Origin: Onchocerca volvulus | Lineage: Eukaryota; Nematoda; Chromadorea; Rhabditida; Onchocercidae | NCBI GenBank assembly: GCA_000499405.2 | Contig: HG738136.1 | Coordinates: 248,001-312,000 of the forward strand | Direction: 5' to 3' | DNA length: 64,000 nucleotides | Program-made: the position numbers and the translations under genes | Notes under the pieces: model-generated | What the model was told of the DNA's origin: nothing | What the model saw: the letters and a program-made list of their open reading frames with translations, nothing else | The model's database searches: none | Part shown: positions 27,601-37,139 of the stretch, piece after piece | How positions within the stretch are numbered: the first letter of the stretch is position 1 | Layout of the letters: every line of letters begins with the position of its first letter

Positions 27601-30600
27601 ATTTCAAAAGGGAGAATGTACATCAAATTCTGTCTCAAACTGAAAATCATCAAATTTCAACAGCTATAGCTCCTTCTTTGTATCACCAATATTTCATTTT
27701 TTGTTGTCCCGCTCATGCAGGACGTTCCAAAATTTCGCTTCAAGCCACAGCAGTCGAAACTCTGGGCAGAAACATTCAATTACCTCAAACTTGGGTAATT
27801 AAACCAATGTTTGTAACTACTTCATTCTCATATGACTGTTGTACATTCAAAAATAATTAGATTGCTACTCAAGAAGTTTTCGAAAAAAACAAAATACGTC
27901 AACAACACCTTTGATTTCAAAAGGGAGAATGTACATCAAATTCTGTCTCAAACTGAAAATCTTCGAATTTCAACAGCTATAGCTCCTTCTTTGTATCACC
28001 AATATTTCATTTTTTGTTGTCCCGCTCATGCAGGACGTTCCAAAATTTCGCTTCAAGCCACAGCAGTCGAAACTCTGGGCAGAAACATTCAATTACCTCA
28101 AACTTGGGTAATTAAACCAATGTTTGTAACTACTTCATTCTCATATGACTGTTGTACATTCAAAACTAATTAGATTGCTACTCAAGAAGTTTTCGAAAAA
28201 AACGAAATACGTCAACAACACCTTTGATTTCAAAAGGGAGAATGTACATCAAATTCTGTCTCAAACTGAAAATCATCAAATTTCAACAGCTATAGCTCCT
28301 TCTTTGTATCACCAATATTTCAGTTTTTGTTGTCCCGCTCATGCAGGACGTTCCAAAATTTCGCTTCAAGCCACAGCAGTCGAAACTCTGGGCAGAAACA
28401 TTCAATTACCTCAAACTTGGGTAATTAAACCAATGTTTGTAACTACTTCATTCTCATATGACTGTTGTACATTCAAAAATAATTAGATTGCTACTCAAGA
28501 AGTTTTCGAAAAAAACAAAATACGTCAACAACACCTTTGATTTCAAAAGGGAGAATGTACATCAAATTCTGTCTCAAACTGAAAATCATCAAATTTCAAC
28601 AGCTATAGCTCCTTCTTTGTATCACCAATATTTCAGTTTTTGTTGTCCCGCTCATGCAGGACGTTCCAAAATTTCGCTTCAAGCCACAGCAGTCGAAACT
28701 CTGGGCAGAAACATTCAATTACCTCAAACTTGGGTAATTAAACCAATGTTTGTAACTACTTCATTCTCATATGACTGTTGTACATTCAAAAATAATTAGA
28801 TTGCTACTCAAGAAGTTTTCGAAAAAAACAAAATACGTCAACAACACCTTTGATTTCAAAAGGGAGAATGTACATCAAATTCTGTCTCAAACTGAAAATC
28901 ATCAAATTTCAACAGCTATAGCTCCTTCTTTGTATCACCAATATTTCATTTTTTGTTGTCCCGCTCATGCAGGACGTTCCAAAATTTCGCTTCAAGCCAC
29001 AGCAGTCGAAACTCTGGGCAGAAACATTCAATTACCTCAAACTTGGGTAATTAAACCAATGTTTGTAACTACTTCATTCTCATATGACTGTTGTACATTC
29101 AAAAATAATTAGATTGCTACTCAAGAAGTTTTCGAAAAAAACAAAATACGTCAACAACACCTTTGATTTCAAAAGGGAGAATGTACATCAAATTCTGTCT
29201 CAAACTGAAAATCATCAAATTTCAACAGCTATAGCTCCTTCTTTGTATCACCAATATTTCATTTTTTGTTGTCCCGCTCATGCAGGACGTTCCAAAATTT
29301 CGCTTCAAGCCACAGCAGTCGAAACTCTGGGCAGAAACATTCAATTACCTCAAACTTGGGTAATTAAACCAATGTTTGTAACTACTTCATTCTCATATGA
29401 CTGTTGTACATTCAAAAATAATTAGATTGCTACTCAAGAAGTTTTCGAAAAAAACAAAATACGTCAACAACACCTTTGATTTCAAAAGGGAGAATGTACA
29501 TCAAATTCTGTCTCAAACTGAAAATCATCAAATTTCAACAGCTATAGCTCCTTCTTTGTATCACCAATATTTCATTTTTTGTTGTCCCGCTCATGCAGGA
29601 CGTTCCAAAATTTCGCTTCAAGCCACAGCAGTCGAAACTCTGGGCAGAAACATTCAATTACCTCAAACTTGGGTAATTAAACCAATGTTTGTAACTACTT
29701 CATTCTCATATGACTGTTGTACATTCAAAAATAATTAGATTGCTACTCAAGAAGTTTTCGAAAAAAACAAAATACGTCAACAACACCTTTGATTTCAAAA
29801 GGGAGAATGTACATCAAATTCTGTCTCAAACTGAAAATCATCAAATTTCAACAGCTATAGCTCCTTCTTTGTATCACCAATATTTCATTTTTTGTTGTCC
29901 CGCTCATGCAGGACGTTCCAAAATTTCGCTTCAAGCCACAGCAGTCGAAACTCTGGGCAGAAACATTCAATTACCTCAAACTTGGGTAATTAAACCAATG
30001 TTTGTAACTACTTCATTCTCATATGACTGTTGTACATTCAAAAATAATTAGATTGCTACTCAAGAAGTTTTCGAAAAAAACAAAATACGTCAACAACACC
30101 TTTGATTTCAAAAGGGAGAATGTACATCAAATTCTGTCTCAAACTGAAAATCATCAAATTTCAACAGCTATAGCTCCTTCTTTGTATCACCAATATTTCA
30201 TTTTTTGTTGTCCCGCTCATGCAGGACGTTCCAAAATTTCGCTTCAAGCCACAGCAGTCGAAACTCTGGGCAGAAACATTCAATTACCTCAAACTTGGGT
30301 AATTAAACCAATGTTTGTAACTACTTCATTCTCATATGACTGTTGTACATTCAAAAATAATTAGATTGCTACTCAAGAAGTTTTCGAAAAAAACAAAATA
30401 CGTCAACAACACCTTTGATTTCAAAAGGGAGAATGTACATCAAATTCTGTCTCAAACTGAAAATCATCAAATTTCAACAGCTATAGCTCCTTCTTTGTAT
30501 CACCAATATTTCATTTTTTGTTGTCCCGCTCATGCAGGACGTTCCAAAATTTCGCTTCAAGCCACAGCAGTCGAAACTCTGGGCAGAAACATTCAATTAC

Positions 30601-32397
30601 CTCAAACTTGGGTAATTAAACCAATGTTTGTAACTACTTCATTCTCATATGACTGTTGTACATTCAAAAATAATTAGATTGCTACTCAAGAAGTTTTCGA
30701 AAAAAACAAAATACGTCAACAACACCTTTGATTTCAAAAGGGAGAATGTACATCAAATTCTGTCTCAAACTGAAAATCATCAAATTTCAACAGCTATAGC
30801 TCCTTCTTTGTATCACCAATATTTCATTTTTTGTTGTCCCGCTCATGCAGGACGTTCCAAAATTTCGCTTCAAGCCACAGCAGTCGAAACTCTGGGCAGA
30901 AACATTCAATTACCTCAAACTTGGGTAATTAAACCAATGTTTGTAACTACTTCATTCTCATATGACTGTTGTACATTCAAAAATAATTAGATTGCTACTC
31001 AAGAAGTTTTCGAAAAAAACAAAATACGTCAACAACACCTTTGATTTCAAAAGGGAGAATGTACATCAAATTCTGTCTCAAACTGAAAATCATCAAATTT
31101 CAACAGCTATAGCTCCTTCTTTGTATCACTTATATTTCATTTTTTGTTGTCCTGCTCATGCAGGACGTTCCAAAATTTCGCTTCAAGCCACAGCAGTCGA
31201 AACTCTGGGCAGAAACATTCAATTACCTCAAACTTGGGTAATTAAACCAATGTTTGTAACTACTTCATTCTCATATGACTGTTGTACATTCAAAAATAAT
31301 TAGATTGCTACTCAAGAAGTTTTCGAAAAAAACAAAATACGTCAACAACACCTTTGATTTCAAAAGGGAGAATGTACATCAAATTCTGTCTCAAACTGAA
31401 AATCATCAAATTTCAACAGCTATAGCTCCTTCTTTGTATCACCAATATTTCATTTTTTGTTGTCCCGCTCATGCAGGACGTTCCAAAATTTCGCTTCAAG
31501 CCACAGCAGTCGAAACTCTGGGCAGAAACATTCAATTACCTCAAACTTGGGTAATTAAACCAATGTTTGTAACTACTTCATTCTCATATGACTGTTGTAC
31601 ATTCAAAAATAATTAGATTGCTACTCAAGAAGTTTTCGAAAAAAACAAAATACGTCAACAACACCTTTGATTTCAAAAGGGAGAATGTACATCAAATTCT
31701 GTCTGAAACTGAAAATCATCGAATTTCAACAGCTATAGCTCCTTCTTTGTATCACCAATATTTCATTTTTTGTTGTCCCGCTCATGCAGGACGTTCCAAA
31801 ATTTCGCTTCAAGCCACAGCAGTCGAAACTCTGGGCAGAAACATTCAATTACCTCAAACTTGGGTAATTAAACCAATGTTTGTAACTACTTCATTCTCAT
31901 ATGACTGTTGTACATTCAAAAATAATTAGATTGCTACTCAAGAAGTTTTCGAAAAAAACAAAATACGTCAACAACACCTTTGATTTCAAAAGGGAGAATG
32001 TACATCAAATTCTGTCTCAAACTGAAAATCATCAAATTTCAACAGCTATAGCTCCTTCTTTGTATCACCAATATTTCATTTTTTGTTGTCCCGCTCATGC
32101 AGGACGTTCCAAAATTTCGCTTCAAGCCACAGCAGTCGAAACTCTGGGCAGAAACATTCAATTACCTCAAACTTGGGTAATTAAACCAATGTTTGTAACT
32201 ACTTCATTCTCATATGACTGTTGTACATTCAAAAATAATTAGATTGCTACTCAAAAAGTTCCCGAAAAAAACAAAACATGTCTACAACACCTTTGATTTC
32301 AAAAGGGAGAATGTACATCAAATTCTGTCTCAAACTGAAAATCATCAAATTTCAACAGCTATAGCTCCTTCTTTGTATCACCAATATTTCAGTTTTT

Positions 32398-32500
32398 GTT
32401 GTCCCGCTCATGCAGGACGTTCCAAAATTTCGCTTCAAGCCACAGCAGTCGAAGTTCTGGGCAGAAACATTCAATTACCTCAAACTTGGGTAATTAAACC
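32398..32500 (-). ncRNA. SL1: Terminal SL1 RNA gene at the array boundary (copy n=103)
   Basis: The last copy keeps the full SL exon, GT donor, Sm site and 3' stem-loop, with private changes (GAACTTCGAC for GAGTTTCGAC; altered spacer near 32254-32285). Its upstream DNA is not array sequence: directly before GGTTT comes a 29-bp stretch and then the divergent 5S rRNA gene, so the candidate promoter element of other units is missing. The RNA body looks intact, but expression from this copy is doubtful. Confidence 0.9.
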
Positions 32501-32529
32501 GATGAATATACATTTTTCCGTCCTACCAT

Positions 32530-32648
32530 TTCTACGGCCATACCACGTTGAAAGCACGACATCTCGTGCGGTCTGTCAAGTTAAGCAGCGTTGGGCCTGG
32601 TTAGTACTTGGATCGGAGACGGCCTAGGAATCCTGGTTTTATAGACAT
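32530..32648 (+). rRNA. 5S ribosomal RNA gene
   Basis: A 119-bp segment aligns end to end with nematode 5S rRNA. Landmarks are CCACGTTGAA, AAGTTAAGCA, GTTAGTACTTGGATCGGAGA, CGGCCTAGGAATCCTGG. The internal RNA polymerase III control region (box A near 32578-32598, intermediate element and box C near 32608-32635) is well conserved. Helix pairing survives with compensating changes: GACA at 32558-32561 faces TGTC at 32574-32577, where C. elegans has GCCA and TGGC. The terminal helix is partly kept (TCTA with TAGA). A T run follows as terminator. It is divergent from the terminal SL1 gene, with about 29 bp between their starts. It is the only intact 5S gene in the window, so it may be an orphan copy. 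Confidence 0.93.
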
Positions 32649-32654
32649 ATTTTG

Positions 32655-32661
32655 TTTTTTT
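32655..32661 (+). terminator. Pol III terminator T run of the 5S gene
   Basis: Seven consecutive T residues lie seven bases after the 5S 3' end, as expected for RNA polymerase III termination. The surrounding stretch 32648-32671 is identical to the minus strand of the array unit. Confidence 0.7.
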
Positions 32662-32705
32662 CGAAAACTTTTTTAGTTATGATTTAGTTTTTATTAATGA
32701 TTTAG

Positions 32706-32742
32706 TTATTTTTGGATGTACGACAATCACACGAAAGTGAAT
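32706..32742 (+). promoter_or_regulatory. Promoter-element copy matching the SL1 array, inverted
   Basis: TTATTTTTGGATGTACGACA here matches TTATTTTTGAATGTACAACA on the array's minus strand, and the match continues with ATCACACGAAAGTGAA against GTCATATGAGAATGAA. It lies 52 bp before an SL-like start, against 51 bp in the array. The conservation next to a diverged exon marks it as the likely SL promoter element. Confidence 0.6.
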
Positions 32743-32757
32743 TTCAGTTCATTTGAT

Positions 32758-32779
32758 GGTTTGACCATTCGAGTTTGAA
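32758..32779 (+). pseudogene. Diverged SL1-like exon behind the 5S gene
   Basis: GGTTTGACCATTC followed by GAGTTTGAA matches the SL1 exon at 15 of 22 positions, and all seven differences are transitions. A GT follows directly (GTGATTGAAA against GTAATTGAAT in the array). The promoter-like motif is in place upstream. No convincing Sm site or 3' stem-loop follows within 110 bp, so it is called an SL1 pseudogene. A divergent SL cannot be fully excluded. Confidence 0.55.
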
Positions 32780-33782
32780 GTGATTGAAAATTTGATTAAT
32801 CATTCAAAACATTCTCTTTCTTTTCAGCTGTTTGATGATTTATACTCAAAATTTCGATTATAGAAGCTTGGATGTGAAACATGTTCTTGATAAATGATGT
32901 TGATCCATTTTTATTAATTTTTTCATAATTATTGTTTATTTTTTGCGGTGCTGACAAGTATATTTCCTTAACTACGCAATTATGCAATAATAAAGCATGT
33001 TATTTCGGAAATGAAATAGATTGCCCAGTCATTCCACTTGAGTTATAAAAATATGAGCATACAAAGGAAGGATAAGACTAATATTCGCTATGGTTTTATT
33101 GATTTCTCTGAAATTGCTTTGTTTTGGAATTTGTAAGAATTTGAATCATTACAAAAAAACAATTACGTTCATATGTCCTTAAATAATACTATATCACAAA
33201 GATAGTTTTTTCTGTAGTTTAGTGATTCTGCTGAGTTTTAAATTTAACGATTAAAAAGTTTTGGCTTTTCCCTAAATATTTTTAATAATATTTGTTCATT
33301 ATTTATGTTTTATTATATGGTCTGCAGTAATTATTCTGTTTTAATTCATTTTCATTTGATTCGGTCAGCAGAAGATAAAGAAAATTGATAAGCAAAGAAA
33401 CAAAAGACGTGGGGGTGAAGAAAAAAGTGACGAAAGATGGTGATAAAATTTATTTATCAATGTCTTTAATTAAATTTTTGGGGAAAAGGAATTTTTTACG
33501 AGTTTAATTAAAATTTAATAGTTAAATGCAACGATCGGCAGAATGATTTGTTGTTATTTGAAAGAAAATTGATATATCCCTTATATTCTGCCCTCGATTG
33601 AATAGCCTAGGCGGGAATAGTCGATTGAACTAGTAACAAAAATCAGATACACAGATCATGTATCCGAAAAATATTGAGGAAATTTGTTTGAAAAAAATTT
33701 TGCATAAGAAAAAATGATTGCATAAAGAAATTTACATTGAAGAACTTTGCACTAACCTTGAAAAGAATTTTCTTTTTTCTAC
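32780..33782. other. Non-coding stretch between two SL-like remnants
   Basis: This is AT-rich sequence with stops in all frames. I see no exon chain, tRNA or recognised repeat. A 63-codon minus-strand open frame at 32796-32987 has no coding signature. Confidence 0.5.
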
Positions 33783-33880
33783 GATTTAATTACCTAAGTT
33801 TGAGGTAACTGAATGGCCCAGAGTATCGATTGTTCTGGTTTGAATCAAAACTTTGGAGTTTCTTGCATCGGCTTTTTAGA
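33783..33880 (+). pseudogene. SL1-like RNA gene remnant
   Basis: GATTTAATTACC followed by TAAGTTTGAG matches the SL1 exon at 20 of 22 positions. It is followed by the donor-like GTAACTGAATG, then CCCAGAGTATCGA (array CCCAGAGTTTCGA), GGTTTGAATC (array GGCTTGAAGC) and a degraded Sm site, AAAACTTTGGAG (array AAATTTTGGAAC). Homology thus covers most of the SL RNA body in order. The 3' stem-loop region (TTTCTTGCATCGGC) no longer pairs well, and no promoter motif like the array's is evident upstream. It is probably a pseudogene; a low-level variant SL RNA is the alternative. Confidence 0.65.
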
Positions 33881-34724
33881 TCGTTCAGATAGACATGATC
33901 AAATCTAAATTTGTGATATAATTTAAATAATTTTATCAGTTGCATGTGAAAATGAAAAAAGTCTTCCTAACTTATCGTTAATGACAATTGCATTTAATTT
34001 TGTCTTAATCGTACCTGATAATAATTATTATTCTATATAAGAGTGGCGTCTGGAATTATTGCAATATAATAAAATAAAGCAATTCTGTCCAATTAAAAAG
34101 GGGCTAAGTTAGTTGGAGTGATGGTTATTGTTCAAATATCCCTATTTTAATGCTTTAATCATAAATATTATGTCTTCAAAATCATGCTTAAACGAAAAAT
34201 TGCAAGACGAAGTAACAGTCGGATTAATATTAACCGCTGCAAAGAGCAGACTTGCTTCACTTCCTCGTATATTTGCACTACATATTGGCGCCATAATTTT
34301 TTTATTTCTTTTATTTTGGCAAGATCTGGTTCATTGTGTTCATTTGAATATTTTGAATTCGATGGACCAATTTGTACTTCCTTCTTAGAGATTTTTATTT
34401 TAATGGTCGATTTTAGGTTGTGTTGATTGCCTAACAAATATCGATTAGAATATTTATTGGTACTTCAGATGCTAAACCATGCAAATATGAATAATATTCC
34501 TATGGTACTAGTTTGTCGAAATACAACTTCTTATTTTGAGAAATTAAAATATTTATTTTAAAAAGTTGATTAAAGTTTTTGATTAAAACTTAATTCTGTC
34601 ACTAATTTCAGGAATACTGTTTGAGAAATTTCTCAGATATTAATCCTCTAAGCTAAGCAATAATTATTTATTCGTTTTTAAAAAGATTTTGCGAACAGAA
34701 TTGTTTTTTCGTTTATTTTCTCAG
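33881..34724. other. Intergenic region with an unusually open 240-bp patch
   Basis: This is mostly AT-rich and empty. At 34168-34437 three frames are open together. The plus strand could encode a 72-residue peptide with a hydrophobic segment (from the ATG at 34170). The minus strand could encode an 89-codon frame rich in charged residues (KIKEIKKLWRQYVVQIYEEV) with a TTTGTTAG acceptor-like site near its start. Neither connects to other exons that I can find, so no gene is called. Confidence 0.35.
34713..34724 (+). other. Probable SL1 trans-splice acceptor before the 234-aa gene
   Basis: TTTATTTTCTCAG ends 13 bp before the ATG at 34738. A strong 3' splice site this close to the start, with no obvious coding exon upstream, is the usual form of a nematode SL addition site. 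An ordinary intron in the 5' leader is the alternative. Confidence 0.5.
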
Positions 34725-34737
34725 GCTATTCATTGAA

Positions 34738-37139
34738 ATGTCGCAAAAAGAAGAAAGGAAAAGAGAGAAAGAAGAAAGAAAAGTGGATGATGTCATTCAT
34801 GAACTTCATGTGTTGTATATGAAGTATGTAATTAAAGCTTATATTATTGAAATTTTTGAATTTTGAAATTTATTTTAAAAAATGAAGCATTCAAATGACT
34901 ATACAAAAAGAAATCGAAAGAAAGAAAAAATGATAAATAAGAAACAGAGAGAATTTCGAAAAATTCTGACTTATTTTGTAAATTTAGGCCTTCCTAAATT
35001 TTGTCATCAACCCAAAAATTGCTAACTTTTATTTCTTATTGCAGAAAATGAATGGAATTCATTACTTGAAATTATGTTGAAACTGTAATAAAAACTGAAA
35101 AGTAAAAAAAGTTAATCGAAATTTGTTAACCATTAATTGAACAGTTTTGAAGAAATATGGAATTATTATTCTTTAATTTTTGAGTTGTTGAAAATATTAT
35201 TACTATTGCATTGACTTGTTTTTAAATCTCTAAAATGTCATCATATATTTGCTATGCTTTACAAGAAAAAATATGTCGAGTAATTCTAACAACTTCTTGA
35301 AATCATGTTATACAGTAGTAAACATAGCAAACGAGAACGTAAAAATTTATTGAAAAAAACCTATGTTCCTGTATTATGCCCTATCGAAGAAAAAATTTCC
35401 TTCCAATTTTTTCATTTTAAGTTCAGAATTTCTCTGATGTGTTCTTAAAAAGAGTTTTACATATTGCTAGCTCTAACTTTATGCAAAAATATATGAAATA
35501 CTTGAATTCAGTGATTGCTTCTTCATTCTAATTCATGTTAAATTGATGAATTCTGAATGTAGTGTCACATTATTCATTTCCGATATACTAAAAAGGCAGA
35601 TAAATTTTCGATTTTTTTTTTTCAAATCTCATTTTTCCTCCAAAATTAAAGGTATTTTTCACTGGATGATCAGTGGCAACCGATACCGAATCGTACAGCT
35701 AAACGAACTAAATTACTTCGACGTATGGCAGTTTGTGTTGATGAAATTTTGAGTGCCGAAGAAAGACCAAATTGGCTACATCCAGTAATGTTTCATGGAC
35801 GTTTGAGATCGGCAATTTGTTCCGTAAGTTACTTTGAATCTTTAAAACGATAAGATTTTCTATTTTTTCAAAAGTCTGACCCAAAAAATTCAAGGAAATT
35901 TTTGTATATTTGGACGAAATTATTAGTAAATTCTTGAAAGGAAAATATATGAAAAAAAAAAAGATCAATCCAATTTTTTTCTTTCTTTCCATCAACTAAT
36001 TTGAGAAAACTAAGAATTCCCTTCGTTATTGCTTTTGTTTTTCCTTCCTTAAATAACAATTCAAAATCTTTCCAGCATAAATTGTTGCAATATTGATTAT
36101 TATTTCTATATTACCGATAAATTTAATTATATAATTTTTTTTTTTTTTTTTTTGCATTTATATTATAGCACATCAAAATTCGTATCAAAATTCTAACTTA
36201 TTTTAATGTAATAATGTAATCAAAATCATATACCTGTTCAGTTTAATTTTTTTTTAACTTGATGTAATTTTTCATGCGAATTAATTTTAGATTCAAATTC
36301 AATCATTAAAAAGTGAAAGCAAAAAGTTTTCATTATAACTTGTCGAAAAGAAAAATTTCATTTTTTCTTATTTGCAAGTCTTTTAGCTGCCACCAATTCC
36401 CGATAACAATGCAATATTAATGCCTCCAACGACTAATCCACGGAAAGTAGACTGGTCGAAATTTAGCATTTGCAATCACTCACGTCCCCTGGAGAATGAA
36501 CCATTCACTGTTTCACTACAGTACCATTCGCCCCATCCATTGCAAATATCACAAAGTAGTCGCAAATCCTCACCATCCACATCCGCAATTTCTTCCGAAT
36601 TTCCCTCTGCTGCTCAGATCAATAATGGATTTCTTCCAAAAAAAAAAAATTTGCTACGTGTAGGCGCTTTACCGAACGATAAATTCCGTAATGTGTAAGT
36701 ATTCGTTTACTTTATCAAATTCCGCAAATTTCTTTTTTCAATCTATTTTAATTTTGTCAAAAAATAAAAAATGCATACTTTCGTTTAAATCCTTTGATTA
36801 ATGAAGTTAAGTTATTTCAAACTTTTTGAAACTTTCGTTCGTAAATGAACTTTAGTAATGTCAAATTGAGTATTATGTAATAATAACGCGAATGAAATTT
36901 ATCAAAACAAAGAAGAAATAGTTGGTACATTATAGTGAAATTGAAAAAATTTAGGTATGTAATATTTCATTATTACTTTTGACTGATTATTTCGTTTTAG
37001 GCAACAAATTCAAATTGAACGTATTGTAGGAGAAATTTTACGCAAACATGGTTTACAAATCAATTGTACAGATGATGAATTTGCACCAAAAACATACCTT
37101 TATCAATTACCTTCAACTACTCATCCAATCTATGAATGA
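34738..37139 (+). CDS. Spliced gene for an unrecognised 234-aa protein
   Basis: Four exons join in frame: 34738-34823, 35652-35823, 36387-36694 and 37001-37139 (705 nt with stop). Donors are GTATGT, GTAAGT and GTAAGT; acceptors are TTAAAG, CTTTTAG and CGTTTTAG. The protein starts with a very basic and acidic helix (KEERKREKEERKVDDVIHEL). A folded-looking part follows (SLDDQWQPIPNRTAKRTKLL; ERPNWLHPVMFHGRLRSAIC), then a proline- and serine-rich middle (LPPIPDNNAILMPPTTNPRK and on through residue 180). A C-terminal piece follows (IERIVGEILRKHGLQINCTD). There is no signal peptide or membrane segment, so it is probably nuclear or cytosolic. I do not recognise the family. The gene structure is well supported by phase agreement at all three junctions; the function is unknown. 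Confidence 0.75.

Larger units (their letters stand above)
1..32500 (-). repeat. Tandem array of 313-bp SL1 RNA gene units (104 SL1 copies)
   Basis: A 313-bp unit repeats head to tail with very few differences from base 1 to 32,500, and continues past the left edge. Each unit holds one SL1 RNA gene on the minus strand. Numbering copies n=0 to 103, SL1 5' ends lie at 263+313n for n=0-29, 262+313n for n=30-67 and 261+313n for n=68-103. The offsets come from one-base deletions in units 30 and 68 (near 9617 and 21510). Read on the minus strand, a unit contains a 5S-3'-end-like stub, a T run, a candidate promoter element, the SL1 exon, the rest of the SL RNA, and about 150 bp of spacer. No intact 5S gene lies inside any unit. 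The array ends at the first base of the last SL1 gene. Confidence 0.97.
161..32500 (-). ncRNA. SL1: Cluster of 104 SL1 spliced-leader RNA genes
   Basis: In every unit the minus strand reads GGTTTAATTACC followed by CAAGTTTGAG, the conserved nematode SL1 exon (22 nt). It is followed at once by the 5' splice site GTAATT. About 50 nt further is an Sm-binding site, AAATTTTGGAAC, then a 3' stem-loop (GTCCTGC, loop ATGA, GCGGGAC) ending about 103 nt from the start. This is the standard SL RNA layout: the Sm core assembles on the single-stranded site and the snRNP donates the capped 22-mer to pre-mRNAs in trans. The SL exon reads the same in all 104 copies, although other parts of the unit vary. Individual genes run from each 5' end given in the array entry to 102 bases lower. 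The exact RNA 3' end is inferred from the stem-loop. Confidence 0.97.

Noticed and set aside
1..32500. Centromeric or other non-coding satellite
   Set aside because: Each unit contains a complete SL1 RNA gene with exon, donor, Sm site and 3' stem-loop.
1..32500. CRISPR-like array
   Set aside because: The whole 313-bp unit repeats with no variable spacers, and the genome is eukaryotic.
7..32627. About 104 open frames of 113 codons (92 in the two deletion units) on the plus strand of the array
   Set aside because: They are antisense to the SL1 RNA genes, overlap each other at their ends, and exist only because a 313-bp unit happens to be open in one frame. Their near-identity reflects DNA homogenisation, not protein selection.
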